Source: Eubacterium sp. AM49-13BH (GTDB lineage Bacteria; Bacillota; Clostridia; Lachnospirales; Lachnospiraceae). Taken from it: 64,000 bases of DNA. The position numbers and the translations under genes were made by a program. Numbering within the stretch: position 1 is the first letter of the stretch; each line of letters opens with the position of its first letter. Under the pieces are notes generated by a model, which searched no databases, had not been told where the DNA came from, and saw only the letters and a program-made list of their open reading frames with translations. Of this stretch, positions 53,719 through 63,477 are shown piece by piece. The stretch covers positions 1-64,000 of the forward strand of contig NZ_QSEK01000013.1 of NCBI RefSeq assembly GCF_003464165.1, given 5' to 3'.

Positions 53719-54906
53719 TTATAATCCCATCTCTTTAGCAACTTCTGCAAAATGTGGTAATGAATTAACAATTGTCTCATAAGATACACAGTATGCAATT
53801 CTAACATATCCAGGGCATCCGAATGATGACGCAGGAACCATAAGAATATTATGTTTCTTGGCTGCCTCACAGAAAACAGTTTCATCTTCAACAGGTGACT
53901 TTACAAAAAGATAGAAAGCTCCCTCTGGCTTTACACATTCAAAGCCTAACTTTGTGAGTCCTTCGTATATTGCCTTTCTGTTCTTGTCATATGCCTCAAG
54001 ATTAACCTGTGCATCAACACATTTTGCAACAACTCTCTGCATAAGTGAAGGTGCATTAACGAATCCTAAAATTCTTGTAGCTACAGAAGCTGCTGACTTA
54101 ACATCTTCTGAATCTGTAACCTCATCAGGAATAACAAGATATCCGATTCGCTCACCTGGAAGTGAAAGCGACTTACTGTATGAATAACCAACAATAGTAT
54201 TGTCGTAATATTTAGTAAGATATGGAACATCAACACCGTCATAAGCTAACTCTCTGTATGGTTCATCTGCTATTAAGTAAATCTCTGTTCCGTACTCCTT
54301 CTGCTTCTTATCCATAATAGCAGCCATCTTCTTTATAGTATCCTCTGAATATACAACACCTGTCGGGTTATTAGGATTATTAACGATAACAGCTCTTGTC
54401 TTAGGTGTTATCTTTGCTTCAAACTCGTCAAGCTTAGGCTGGAAATCCACAGTATTAGGTGAAACAACCACTAATTTTCCGCCAAAATTGCTTACATAAT
54501 TCCTGTATTCACCAAAGAATGGCGCAAATGTCATAACCTCTTCGCCCGGATTAAGTAATGTCTTGAATATTGTATTAAGCCCGCCTGCTGCTCCAACAGT
54601 CATTACAATATTAGTATGGTTAAAATGTGTTCCGAATCTTCTATTAAGTGACTCAGCTATAGTCTGTCTCACATCCTCATATCCTGCATTACTCATATAT
54701 CCATGTATAAATGTTGATTCTTCATTATCTACTATATCCTTAACCACTTCATTAACCTCTGCAGGTGCTGGAACATTAGGATTACCAAGTGAGAAATCAT
54801 ACACATTTTCTGCTCCGTATAACTTGGCAAGTCTGTTGCCTTCCTCGAACATTGCACGGATTACTGAACTGTTTTTTACTAAAGAAACCATTGAATCAGC
54901 TATCAT
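53719..54906 (-). CDS. class I pyridoxal phosphate aminotransferase (aspartate aminotransferase-like)
   Basis: A 395-residue fold type I aminotransferase with FSLGNPNVPAP near the start, GYMSNAGYEDVRQTIAE, VNNPNNPTGVVYS, LIADEPYRELAYDG with the PLP Asp-type strand, and SYSKSLSLPGERIGYL with the PLP Lys. The C-terminal VRIAYCVSYE has the carboxylate-binding Arg. The Clostridial subgroup acts on aspartate or aromatic amino acids; the exact substrate is not clear. First gene of the operon with hisC and queH. The promoter contains an 18-base dyad, so it is probably regulated. Confidence 0.88.
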   Translation of the reverse strand: MIADSMVSLVKNSSVIRAMFEEGNRLAKLYGAENVYDFSLGNPNVPAPAEVNEVVKDIVDNEESTFIHGYMSNAGYEDVRQTIAESLNRRFGTHFNHTNIVMTVGAAGGLNTIFKTLLNPGEEVMTFAPFFGEYRNYVSNFGGKLVVVSPNTVDFQPKLDEFEAKITPKTRAVIVNNPNNPTGVVYSEDTIKKMAAIMDKKQKEYGTEIYLIADEPYRELAYDGVDVPYLTKYYDNTIVGYSYSKSLSLPGERIGYLVIPDEVTDSEDVKSAASVATRILGFVNAPSLMQRVVAKCVDAQVNLEAYDKNRKAIYEGLTKLGFECVKPEGAFYLFVKSPVEDETVFCEAAKKHNILMVPASSFGCPGYVRIAYCVSYETIVNSLPHFAEVAKEMGL

Positions 54907-54937
54907 TGTTTATATCCTCCAAAAAAAATATGACTAC

Positions 54938-54966
54938 ATTATAATCAAAATCATTTGATTTTACAA
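54938..54966 (-). promoter_or_regulatory. aminotransferase promoter with an internal dyad
   Basis: Reverse strand -35 TTGTAA (54961-54966), 17-base spacer, perfect -10 TATAAT (54938-54943). AATCAAA-N4-TTTGATT (54943-54960), a perfect inverted repeat, fills the spacer, a strong operator candidate. Confidence 0.75.
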
Positions 54967-54967
54967 C

Positions 54968-54996
54968 TTTCAATAGATTCAATCATATGCTATTAT
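54968..54996 (+). promoter_or_regulatory. promoter of the membrane glycosyltransferase operon
   Basis: Forward strand -35 TTTCAA (54968-54973), 17-base spacer, -10 TATTAT (54991-54996), 40 bases before the start. It is divergent from and adjacent to the aminotransferase promoter. Confidence 0.55.
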
Positions 54997-55036
54997 TTAT
55001 AATAGTTTCAAATTTATAATCTGGGGGATGAATATC

Positions 55037-56758
55037 ATGTCTAAAGTTCTTTATTCAATATACAGATATATTGTTTTAGGATTGTTTCTCGTTATAAACA
55101 TATGGCTGTTTCTGCTTAGCATTTTCAGCACCAGTAAAATGACTACTGATGCAAGTGAATATACATATTACACAGGAGATTATGTGTGGGTTCACCTTAT
55201 AGTACTTGCCTGTATTGCAGTCCTTACCTATATTCTCGTAAAGAAAAAATTATTTACCATTCTTAACAGATACCTGACTGATAACGATAAAGCCTTCAGA
55301 AAAGTGCGTAACATTTGTCTGATAATCATTGGAATCACAGGGGCAGTCTGGGTTATTCTTACACAGTCGCATGCGGGTGCTGACCAGTATTATGTGCTTG
55401 ATGCCGCTGCTGGCCTTAGAAGCCATGACTATACAATGTTTATGCGTGATGGATATATAGCCAAATACACTAACCAGATTGGGCTTTTATTCATTGAATA
55501 CATTATTGGTTTCGTTGTTGGTGACTATAACTACATATTCTGGCAGCTTTTAAATGTCATAATGATAGTATTCACTTACAAAATGCTGGCAGATTTATTC
55601 TCAATATGGAAATTGCCACGACTTGCATCTGTCTTATTCCTTGTCCTTGGTATACTGTTTTTCCCATGGACACTTTACAGCGTATTTATATACGGCAATA
55701 TAGCAGGCTTATTTTTTGCTGTCATGGCATTTAAATATACAATGCTTTTTGTTGGCGCATCCAATACAGACAATTCCATACATATCTCATATATTGCGGT
55801 CACTGGAGCTGCTATGATGATGAGCGTCATGGTTAAAAGTAATTATCTTATATTTATGATTGCTCTTATTTTATATACAATTGCCGAAACATTAAGACAT
55901 AAGAACATACAGATTATTCTTGTTACATGTGCCATAGCTGCAGGATTTGCCATACAGGCAGTTTTTCCTAAATTAATCATAGAGAAAATATCTGGATATA
56001 ATCTGGATAATGGAGCTTCATCATGGACATGGATAGATATGGGACTCCACTCGACAACCGCAACTGTATATGCCGACGGATGGTATAATTCCAGAATTGC
56101 ATCTCTTTATGAAAGAAATAATTATGATTCAAAAAAGGAAGCCCTGGCAGCCAAAGCAGATATTAAAGGTTACATAAACAACTATAAAAGCGATCCTAAT
56201 GCATTTACATCTTTCCTTTCAAAGAAGATTGCATCCCAGTGGAATAACCCTGGTTTTCAGTGTTTCTGGATAACTAATGTCAGAAACAGCAGTATCACGC
56301 AAAGTGGTTTTATTACAGATATTTTATCATTAAAAGGGGGCATACCTTTTATGAATTATCTTAATATACTGCAAAGTATAATTTTATTTGGAAGTACGCT
56401 ATATGCTGTTTATGCTCTGTTCTTTAATTCAGCTCCAGCTTCAACCGTACTACCACTAACATTTATAGGTGGTTTCATATTCCATATATTCTGGGAAGGA
56501 AAATGCCAGTACACACTTCCTTATTTTGTATTGCTGCTTCCTTTGAGCATTATTGGATTTTTCTATATGGCGAAAGTCTTTATAGATTTTTCAAAGAAAA
56601 ACATATATCATTGTGCAGCTGGCTTAATAGTCCTTATATTAGTCACAATCATATTTAACCACTTTATAATAATTAACCATGACAATAAAAGTTATAAAGA
56701 ATATAAGGATTATACTATAAAAGTTGAATCTGGTGAAATAACTGAAACTGATAACTGA
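55037..56758 (+). CDS. polytopic membrane glycosyltransferase-like protein (GT-C type)
   Basis: A protein of about 573 residues with some eleven to thirteen hydrophobic helices. The N-terminal helix is followed by an external loop, and the second loop has a segment SHAGADQYYVLDAAAGLRSH. Asp/His in such first loops is typical for GT-C enzymes that use polyprenyl-phosphate sugars (the PMT/ArnT-like group). A larger external region (about 320-410) with WNNPGFQCFWITN lies before the last helices. It is paired with a GT2 polyprenyl-phosphate sugar synthase 20 bases downstream, which would supply its donor. The ATG at 55037 has GGGGG nine bases upstream. Exact acceptor unknown. Confidence 0.75.
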   Translation: MSKVLYSIYRYIVLGLFLVINIWLFLLSIFSTSKMTTDASEYTYYTGDYVWVHLIVLACIAVLTYILVKKKLFTILNRYLTDNDKAFRKVRNICLIIIGITGAVWVILTQSHAGADQYYVLDAAAGLRSHDYTMFMRDGYIAKYTNQIGLLFIEYIIGFVVGDYNYIFWQLLNVIMIVFTYKMLADLFSIWKLPRLASVLFLVLGILFFPWTLYSVFIYGNIAGLFFAVMAFKYTMLFVGASNTDNSIHISYIAVTGAAMMMSVMVKSNYLIFMIALILYTIAETLRHKNIQIILVTCAIAAGFAIQAVFPKLIIEKISGYNLDNGASSWTWIDMGLHSTTATVYADGWYNSRIASLYERNNYDSKKEALAAKADIKGYINNYKSDPNAFTSFLSKKIASQWNNPGFQCFWITNVRNSSITQSGFITDILSLKGGIPFMNYLNILQSIILFGSTLYAVYALFFNSAPASTVLPLTFIGGFIFHIFWEGKCQYTLPYFVLLLPLSIIGFFYMAKVFIDFSKKNIYHCAAGLIVLILVTIIFNHFIIINHDNKSYKEYKDYTIKVESGEITETDN

Positions 56759-56777
56759 TTATACATCTGGGGGTTAT

Positions 56778-57755
56778 ATGAGTGAAAATAAGAAAAATTG
56801 TTTATATATTGTAATTCCATGCTACAACGAAGAACAGGTTCTGCCTGTTACCTCAGGCATGTTTCTTGATGAACTTAACCATCTTATCAAAGCCGGCAAA
56901 ATCAGTTCTGACAGCAGGATAATGTTTGTCAATGATGGAAGTTCTGACAGTACATGGGATATAATTACGGATTTATCAAATAAAGATGAACATTTCATAG
57001 GAATAAGCCAAAGCCGTAACCGCGGACACCAGAGCAGTGTGCTTGCCGGTCTTATGGAGGCTTCCCAGTATGCTGATATTACTATATCTATAGATTGCGA
57101 CGGACAGGATGATATTCATGCAATGGAAGATATGGTTGACGCTTACCACGATGGCTGTGATATCGTCTATGGTGTAAGAAATGACCGTTCAACAGATACA
57201 TTTTTTAAAAGAAACACAGCCAAAGGCTTCTATAAAATCATGGCAAAGCTTGGCGCAGAAACTGTATATAACCATGCCGATTACAGGCTTTTATCAAAGC
57301 GTGTGATTAATGAACTGGCACAATTCAAAGAAACTAATCTGTACCTTCGTGGGCTTATCCCGCTTGTCGGTTTTAAAAGTACAAGCGTATATTATTCAAG
57401 AAGCGAACGACTTGCCGGAAAGTCGCACTATCCTTTCAGCAAAATGCTTAACCTTGCATTAAACGGCATAACAAGCCTTAGTGTAAAACCACTCCGTCTT
57501 GTTATGTCACTTGGTATTATAGTTTCAATCATCAGCTTCATCGGTGTTATATGGGCTGTCGTTGACAACCTGCTCGGCAACACAGTAACCGGCTGGGCAA
57601 GTACAGTATGTATCGTATGCTTCATGGGCGGAATACAGCTTATGTGCCTTGGCGTTATCGGGGAATACATCGGGAAGATATATATGGAGGTCAAGAATAG
57701 ACCTAGGTTTATTATCAGCGAGAGGACTTATCAGGAGCAAGAGAAGAATAAGTAG
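56778..57755 (+). CDS. family 2 glycosyltransferase, polyprenyl-phosphate sugar synthase (GtrB-like)
   Basis: A 325-residue enzyme of the GtrB/DPMS type: LYIVIPCYNEEQVLP, MFVNDGSSDSTW, SIDCDGQDD (metal-binding Asp) and the KSHYPFSKML segment before two C-terminal membrane helices (about 235-260 and 270-295). It is expected to transfer a sugar, often glucose, from a nucleotide donor to undecaprenyl phosphate. The membrane protein upstream could then use the product outside the cell. The GGGGG site precedes the ATG. A two-way terminator follows. Confidence 0.92.
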   Translation: MSENKKNCLYIVIPCYNEEQVLPVTSGMFLDELNHLIKAGKISSDSRIMFVNDGSSDSTWDIITDLSNKDEHFIGISQSRNRGHQSSVLAGLMEASQYADITISIDCDGQDDIHAMEDMVDAYHDGCDIVYGVRNDRSTDTFFKRNTAKGFYKIMAKLGAETVYNHADYRLLSKRVINELAQFKETNLYLRGLIPLVGFKSTSVYYSRSERLAGKSHYPFSKMLNLALNGITSLSVKPLRLVMSLGIIVSIISFIGVIWAVVDNLLGNTVTGWASTVCIVCFMGGIQLMCLGVIGEYIGKIYMEVKNRPRFIISERTYQEQEKNK

Positions 57756-57770
57756 ATTCGAACAAAGAAC

Positions 57771-57815
57771 AAAAATACCTGTAAGAAGTCATATAGACTC
57801 CTTACAGGTATTTTC
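57771..57815. terminator. bidirectional terminator between the GT2 and ROK genes
   Basis: AATACCTGTAAG pairs with CTTACAGGTATTTT (57775-57812) with inner GAAGTC/GACTCC pairing. A-run and T-run flank it, and it serves both convergent operons. Confidence 0.88.
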
Positions 57816-57816
57816 A

Positions 57817-58953
57817 TTATTCCACACCATCAATAAATCTGGCAACAAAGCTTAATGCTGCACCAAGCCCTGATTTTCTGCCACCGCCATCTGATATTCT
57901 TAAATAATCCGCATCAGTATCAAAGGAATAATCATTAACAAGACGTTCTTTAATACTATTATCATATTGCTTAAGATATGGTGCAACTGTTCCGCCAAGA
58001 ACAATATCACAGTCCATCATTGTGTATATGTTATTAATTCCAAGAGTCAGATTGTCCATATATTCATCTAACACATTGCAATTATTCTTATTTCCCTGCG
58101 CTGCCAGTTCAAAGAAATTGTCAAGTGTCATATCAAGCTCTGATGATAATACCTTTTCTGAAACATATGCTTCAAAACAGCCCTTCTTACCACACAGGCA
58201 CTGCTTTCCTCCAGGGTGAATAACCATATGTCCGAATTCGCCACCACGGTTATGAACACCATTTCTGATTGCGGAAGCGTTAATATATGCACCTCCGACA
58301 CCTTCCCCAAGCATAATATATATTTTTTCATCTTCAGGCTTTCCATTAAACCAGTGGTCTGCGTATGCCTCTGCCCTCGCATCGTTCATCACTACGACCG
58401 GATAATCAATAGCTGATATAAGCCTTGTAAAATCATAGTTCTTAGCTTTTAATGGTGGTGCTGAGATAAGAATCTGCTTTTCATCATCAAGTATTCCCGG
58501 AACTGTAACGCCAACTCCCAGAATGTCATCTGCGTCTGCTCCAACATAATCCACTGCATGTCTTACCGCATCTGTAAGCTTCTCAATATATGCACTGCTT
58601 TTGCTAAAATGTGCTTTAACAGCCATACTGTATATAATCTGACCTTTAAGTCCTACTACATCTACATTAATATAGTCAGCTTTGATATTCACGCTGATAG
58701 CTTTTCTTGCATTATTATTAATAGTAATTGCCTGTGCCCTTCTTCCACCCGTTGAAGTGAAATTGCCAACATATTCTATAAGTTCATCTTCCATAAGCAT
58801 CTTAAGATTCTGATTGACCGTTGGCAGTGACAGACCTAACTGGTCTGCTATCTCCTGCCTTGATATCTTATCCGAATTATATATCAGTCTGAATATACGA
58901 TTTTTATTAAGTTTTTTTACATCCGTGTTCGTTAGTTTCTGTGATGAATCCAT
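57817..58953 (-). CDS. ROK family transcriptional regulator (XylR/NagC type)
   Basis: A 378-residue ROK repressor. The N-terminal helix-turn-helix is in ISRQEIADQLGLSLPTVNQNL. The sugar kinase-like fold has GVGVTVPGILDD, VVMNDARAEAYADHW and GEGVGGAYINASAIRNG. The zinc motif is GHMVIHPGGKQCLCGKKGCFEAY with His and three Cys. Such proteins bind a sugar or sugar phosphate and release DNA. Last gene of the sugar operon, so it probably regulates that operon, whose promoter is at 63363-63391. The ligand could be xylose or the sugar handled by the isomerase upstream. Confidence 0.9.
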   Translation of the reverse strand: MDSSQKLTNTDVKKLNKNRIFRLIYNSDKISRQEIADQLGLSLPTVNQNLKMLMEDELIEYVGNFTSTGGRRAQAITINNNARKAISVNIKADYINVDVVGLKGQIIYSMAVKAHFSKSSAYIEKLTDAVRHAVDYVGADADDILGVGVTVPGILDDEKQILISAPPLKAKNYDFTRLISAIDYPVVVMNDARAEAYADHWFNGKPEDEKIYIMLGEGVGGAYINASAIRNGVHNRGGEFGHMVIHPGGKQCLCGKKGCFEAYVSEKVLSSELDMTLDNFFELAAQGNKNNCNVLDEYMDNLTLGINNIYTMMDCDIVLGGTVAPYLKQYDNSIKERLVNDYSFDTDADYLRISDGGGRKSGLGAALSFVARFIDGVE

Positions 58954-58998
58954 CCATTACCTCTCGCTTAATCCCGGTTAACTTGTGTGTCAGTTACA

Positions 58999-59652
58999 TT
59001 ATTCGCCAAATACAGCAATATAATCTTTCTTGAACTTCTCAATTCCTGCATCTGTAAGCGGATGATGAACCATCTGCTCAATTACCTTATATGGTACTGT
59101 TGCAATATCAGCTCCTGCAAGTGCGCAGTCTGTAATATGTATTGGATTTCTTACACTTGCACAGATAATCTCTGTCTTAAGATCATAGTTAGCAAATATA
59201 TCTGCAATATCCTGAATAAGATTAATGCCCGGCTGTGATATATCATCAAGTCTTCCAAGGAAAGGGGACACATATGCTGCACCTGCTCTTGCAGCTAAAA
59301 GTGCCTGATTAGCTGAGAATATTAATGTAACATTAACCTTTATTCCCTCAGATGATAACACCTTAGTAGCCTTAAGGCCTTCAACTGTCATAGGAATCTT
59401 AACAACCATGTTAGGGTGGATTGCTGCAATCTCTCTTCCCTCTTTGATCATTCCTTCTGCATCCTCAGTAGTAGCCTTAACCTCGCCGCTTATAGGTCCG
59501 TCAACAATAGAAGTAATCTCCTTGATAACCTCCTTGAAATCTCTTCCTTCTTTGGCGATAAGGGATGGATTAGTGGTTACTCCACAGATAACTCCCATGT
59601 CATTAGCCTTACGGATATCCTCAACATTTGCAGTATCAATAAAAAACTTCAT
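58999..59652 (-). CDS. fsa: transaldolase / fructose-6-phosphate aldolase family (TalC type)
   Basis: A 217-residue small transaldolase starting [18 protein letters not shown], the family signature, with [16 protein letters not shown] and the Schiff-base Lys in [13 protein letters not shown]. The size fits the short transaldolase/FSA group; which activity dominates cannot be told by eye. In the operon it follows xylulokinase by 20 bases and would process pentose phosphate products. The ATG at 59652 follows AAGGAG; the longer reading begins inside the gap. Confidence 0.92.
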   Translation of the reverse strand: MKFFIDTANVEDIRKANDMGVICGVTTNPSLIAKEGRDFKEVIKEITSIVDGPISGEVKATTEDAEGMIKEGREIAAIHPNMVVKIPMTVEGLKATKVLSSEGIKVNVTLIFSANQALLAARAGAAYVSPFLGRLDDISQPGINLIQDIADIFANYDLKTEIICASVRNPIHITDCALAGADIATVPYKVIEQMVHHPLTDAGIEKFKKDYIAVFGE

Positions 59653-59672
59653 AATAAAATTCTCCTTGTTAA

Positions 59673-61151
59673 TCACTCATTAATTGTTCTGAATACATTC
59701 TTCATTGCAGGATAGATACATCTGAACTTATTGTACTTATCCTCGTATCTTTCTATTATCTTCTCGTCCGGCCTTATTGTCTTTCGTACTTTAACGAGAG
59801 CATTAGACGCATCTTCAACGCAATTATACTCCCCGGCTGCAACCATGGCAAGCATTGCCGCACCCATAGCAGGACCTTCCTCTGACTCTAACAGTTCCAC
59901 AGGAATTCCAAGTACATTAGCCATAATCTTGCACCACAGTTCTGACTTAGCGCCACCACCGCACATACGGGTTGACTCCACCTTAATACTGAGACTCTTA
60001 GCAACCTCGAAGCAGTCCCTTATTGCAAATGCAACGCCTTCCAGAACTGCCTGTGTCATATCCTTACGCTCAGTATCCATTGTCATTCCGGTAAATGTGC
60101 CTCTTGCAAATTCGTCATTATGCGGTGACCTCTCGCCCATCAGATACGGAAGGAAATACACATTATTATTGCCAAGGTCATTATCTGTTATCTGCGACTG
60201 TTCACCTGAATAATCATTAGTTCCGAGTATCTTGTCCATCCACCAGCCATTAACTGAAGCTGCACTTAATATACAGCCCATAAGATGATATTTTCCATCT
60301 GCATGTGCGAAAGAATGAAGTGCATTATTGGAATCCACTCCGAATTCCTTGCTTGAAATGAATATTGTACCGCTTGTTCCCAAAGAAACATTACAATGTC
60401 CGTCACCAACAGTACCAGTGCCTACTGCAGCAGCTGCATTATCACCTGCACCGGCTGCAACAATTACTTCATATCCTATTCCAAGCTCATCAGCAATATC
60501 CTTCTTTACAGTGCCAACGCACTCACTGCTTTCAAAGATGCGTGGCATCTGTGCTTCTGTGACGCCACATATATCAAGCATCTGGCGCGACCAACGCCTA
60601 TTCTTCACATCAAACAGCAGCATGCCCGAAGCATCTGAAACATCTGTACAATGCACACCTGTAAGACGATACGCAATATAATCCTTTGGAAGCATTATCT
60701 TGTCTATCTTAGCAAAATTATCCGGTTCATTCTCCTTCACCCACAATATCTTAGGTGCTGTGAAACCTGCAAATGCAATATTTGCTGTATATTCTGATAA
60801 CTTATCCCTGCCTATCACTTCATTCAGGTACTCACACTGCTTCGTTGTTCTTCCGTCATTCCATAAAATAGCCGGTCTAATAACCTCATCATTCTTATCA
60901 AGAATAACAAGTCCATGCATCTGTCCACCAAAGCTGATACCACCAACTGTTGATTCATCCTGTCCGTCAAGCAGCTCCTTCATGCCTTCCATACAGGCAT
61001 CATACCAGTCATAAGGATTCTGCTCTGACCAGCCGGCCTTAGGGTAATCAATCGGATAACTCTTTGAAACATTTGCAATAATATGTCCTGCTGTGTCCAT
61101 AAGAACAAGCTTAACCGATGAAGTTCCAAGATCAATTCCTATATAATTCAT
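59673..61151 (-). CDS. xylB: xylulokinase
   Basis: FGGY-family sugar kinase of 492 residues that phosphorylates D-xylulose. The N-terminal ATP loop is [15 protein letters not shown]. Substrate motifs [11 protein letters not shown] and [13 protein letters not shown] are typical of XylB. The FGGY blocks are [11 protein letters not shown] and the long [16 protein letters not shown]. The C-terminal ATP region is [13 protein letters not shown]. It is coupled to the isomerase-like gene upstream and the transaldolase downstream. Since the isomerase is not a XylA, the xylulose may arise through another sugar. Confidence 0.93.
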   Translation of the reverse strand: MNYIGIDLGTSSVKLVLMDTAGHIIANVSKSYPIDYPKAGWSEQNPYDWYDACMEGMKELLDGQDESTVGGISFGGQMHGLVILDKNDEVIRPAILWNDGRTTKQCEYLNEVIGRDKLSEYTANIAFAGFTAPKILWVKENEPDNFAKIDKIMLPKDYIAYRLTGVHCTDVSDASGMLLFDVKNRRWSRQMLDICGVTEAQMPRIFESSECVGTVKKDIADELGIGYEVIVAAGAGDNAAAAVGTGTVGDGHCNVSLGTSGTIFISSKEFGVDSNNALHSFAHADGKYHLMGCILSAASVNGWWMDKILGTNDYSGEQSQITDNDLGNNNVYFLPYLMGERSPHNDEFARGTFTGMTMDTERKDMTQAVLEGVAFAIRDCFEVAKSLSIKVESTRMCGGGAKSELWCKIMANVLGIPVELLESEEGPAMGAAMLAMVAAGEYNCVEDASNALVKVRKTIRPDEKIIERYEDKYNKFRCIYPAMKNVFRTINE

Positions 61152-61194
61152 GCCAGACTCCTTTCCACAATCATATATCTATAACCGCACCTGT

Positions 61195-62679
61195 TTATGC
61201 AAATGGGTTCTCACTCTTGTAAAGCATGCCCTTAGGCTGGTTGAATGACACATCCTCAACGCCGATATACTTAAACACATCAAAAAGTGTCTTTCCAAAA
61301 TGTCCGAATGCAACTGCACCATGATGTGGGAAGTTACCTTCGATAAGCACATGTCTGTAGAATCTTCCCATCTCTGGAATAGCAAATATACCTATTGCAC
61401 CAAATGAACGTGTTCTTACCGGAAGAACTTCACCCTGTGCTATGTAAGCGGAAAGCTTGTTATCTGATGAATTCTGAAGTCTGAAAAATGTGATATCTCC
61501 CGGAACGATATCCCCTTCAAGTGTACCATTAGTAACTTCTTCAGGAAGTGAACGTGCCATAATCATCTGGTTTCTCATCTCGCAGAATGACAATTTGCTT
61601 GATGCAGTGTTGCCACAATGGAATCCCATAAATGTATCCTTCTGTGTATATGCATATCTGCCTGCGATATCCTCATTGTAGATATCTGCTGGAACTGTAT
61701 TATTAATATCAAGAAGTGTAACAATATCGTCACTTACAACTTCTCCGATAAATTCACTCAATGCACCATATATATCAACCTCGCATGATACAGGTATTCC
61801 TCTTGAAGTAAGTCTTGAGTTGACATAACAAGGAACACATCCGAACTGTGTCTGGAATGCCGGCCAGCATTTACCTGCTACTGCAACATATTTTCTTGAG
61901 CCCTTATGTGATTCAACCCAGTCAGTTAATGTAAGCTCGTACTGTGCGAGTCTGCTTAAGATTTCAGGCTTTTTATTTCCTGTACCAAGCTCTTTTTCCA
62001 TATCCCTTACAACATCAGGAATTCTTTCATCTCCTGCATGCTTATTAAAGCTCTCAAATAAATCAAGCTCTGAATTTTCCTCAATCTCAACACCAAGATT
62101 ATATAGACCTGCGATTGGTGCATTACATGCAAGGAAATTGTTAGGTCTTGGACCAAAGCTGATAATCTTAAGATTGCTTAATGCGTATACCGCCTTTGCT
62201 ACAGGTATGAATTCATGAATCATATCTGCACATTCTTCTGCTGTTCCAACAGGATACTCTGGAATATATGCTTTAACTCCACGAAGCTTAAGATTATAGC
62301 TTGCGTTAAGCATTCCACAATAAGCATCGCCTCGTCCCTGAACAAGACCTCCATTAGCTGATGTCTCCTCTGCTGCCGCAATGAACATCTTAGGTCCGTC
62401 AAAATTCTTAGCAAGCATTGTCTCAGCAATCTCAGGTCCGAAATTACCAAGATATACACAGAGTGCATTACATCCTGCATCCTTAATATCCTCAAGTGCC
62501 TGCATCATATGTATCTCACTCTCAACGATACATACCGGACATTCATAGATATCCCCCTTGCCATACTTTGCTTCATATGCCTTTACAAGATTCTGTCTTC
62601 TTGTAACTGAAAGTGATTCTGGAAAGCAGTCTCTTGAAACTGCAACAATACCGATTTTCATAACTGGTGTATTATTCAT
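61195..62679 (-). CDS. L-fucose/L-arabinose isomerase family protein
   Basis: A 494-residue protein of the fucose-isomerase fold (COG2407-like). It has IGIVAVSRDCFPESLSV near the start, VYLGNFGPEIAETMLAKN and GRGDAYCGMLNASYNLKLRG. The active-site part is CEVDIYGALSEFIGEV, with CHGN-like metal residues FMGFHCGNTASSKL and the late GNFPHHGAVAFGHFGKTL. These enzymes interconvert aldoses and ketoses. In this operon with XylB it would replace AraA or XylA. The actual sugar (arabinose, fucose, xylose or another) is not evident. AAAGGAG precedes the ATG. Confidence 0.88.
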   Translation of the reverse strand: MNNTPVMKIGIVAVSRDCFPESLSVTRRQNLVKAYEAKYGKGDIYECPVCIVESEIHMMQALEDIKDAGCNALCVYLGNFGPEIAETMLAKNFDGPKMFIAAAEETSANGGLVQGRGDAYCGMLNASYNLKLRGVKAYIPEYPVGTAEECADMIHEFIPVAKAVYALSNLKIISFGPRPNNFLACNAPIAGLYNLGVEIEENSELDLFESFNKHAGDERIPDVVRDMEKELGTGNKKPEILSRLAQYELTLTDWVESHKGSRKYVAVAGKCWPAFQTQFGCVPCYVNSRLTSRGIPVSCEVDIYGALSEFIGEVVSDDIVTLLDINNTVPADIYNEDIAGRYAYTQKDTFMGFHCGNTASSKLSFCEMRNQMIMARSLPEEVTNGTLEGDIVPGDITFFRLQNSSDNKLSAYIAQGEVLPVRTRSFGAIGIFAIPEMGRFYRHVLIEGNFPHHGAVAFGHFGKTLFDVFKYIGVEDVSFNQPKGMLYKSENPFA

Positions 62680-62696
62680 AACTTATCTCCTTTAAC

Positions 62697-63302
62697 CTAT
62701 ACTGTTATATTCTCTCCCCTTAAGCCGTTAAATGCTCCATCTATATGAGCATCTTCATGGGCTATCAGCCATTTATTAGATGCCGCAAGCAGCTTATCTT
62801 CTGCTGTTGCATGAGTATTAACTACATCAAGATTAGTTCCCTTTGGAAGTACAACTACGCACTTAAAGCCCTGTCCATCCACACCGCATGGTGCATAATG
62901 AAGAGTTGTTGCATACACCTCAATAGCAGTTCCCTCAGGCACAAAAAATCCTTCAACCTTAGATGTCTCATATGTAAAATCGTCTTTCACATCTTCTCTC
63001 TTGCCAAGCAGCAGAATCATATCTGTTGCCGCAATATTAACTTCTGAACTTCTGTGATATTCCAGTGCATTAAGTTTCTGGTTATGTCCATTACAATACC
63101 CTGTCTGTACAGGACATCCACCATATATACTCTCTTCCATTACCTTATGAATCTGTGTATTTTCAAGCTTTTCATCACCTGCAACATATACAACATCTTC
63201 AGGCATATCATACGAATCCATAAGTTTCACTATTTCACTGGTATCAATATCAGCAATAACTCTGCCATATTTCTTAAATCCAGCATCCAATACACTCTGC
63301 AA
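62697..63302 (-). CDS. DUF4867 family protein, first gene of the sugar operon
   Basis: A 201-residue protein starting with TTG behind GGAGG seven bases away. It has SIYGGCPVQTGYCNGHNQKLNALEYH, then VEGFFVPEGTAIEVYATTLHYAPC and GFKCVVVLPKGTN, typical of DUF4867, and a likely double-stranded beta-helix (cupin-like) core with His and Glu that could bind metal. The function has not been established to my knowledge. It is regularly found beside fucose-isomerase-like and xylulokinase genes, so a sugar isomerase, epimerase or mutarotase role is a fair guess. It is 17 bases before the isomerase gene. Confidence 0.85.
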   Translation of the reverse strand: MQSVLDAGFKKYGRVIADIDTSEIVKLMDSYDMPEDVVYVAGDEKLENTQIHKVMEESIYGGCPVQTGYCNGHNQKLNALEYHRSSEVNIAATDMILLLGKREDVKDDFTYETSKVEGFFVPEGTAIEVYATTLHYAPCGVDGQGFKCVVVLPKGTNLDVVNTHATAEDKLLAASNKWLIAHEDAHIDGAFNGLRGENITV

Positions 63303-63362
63303 AACAATACCTCCTTTTTAAAACTTAAACATAAACTTTTGTAAAGTATCTTTCTAAAAGTT

Positions 63363-63391
63363 ATTCTATCACTGTTTTATTTCTAATTCAA
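63363..63391 (-). promoter_or_regulatory. promoter of the sugar operon
   Basis: Reverse strand -35 TTGAAT (63386-63391), 17-base spacer, -10 TAGAAT (63363-63368), about 60 bases before the TTG start. The -35 abuts the terminator of the preceding gene. Confidence 0.7.
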
Positions 63392-63456
63392 TAAAAAAAT
63401 CTCCGATTATCAAAAATGTATCTTTATAACAGATACACTCCTGATAACCGGAGATT
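63392..63456 (-). terminator. terminator after the ArsP-type gene
   Basis: On the reverse strand AATCTCCGGTTATCA pairs with TGATAATCGGAGATT, with an inner stem TGTATCT/AGATACA, followed by TTTTTTTATT. Confidence 0.9.
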
Positions 63457-63477
63457 AAACTATCTTATTATGTTATG

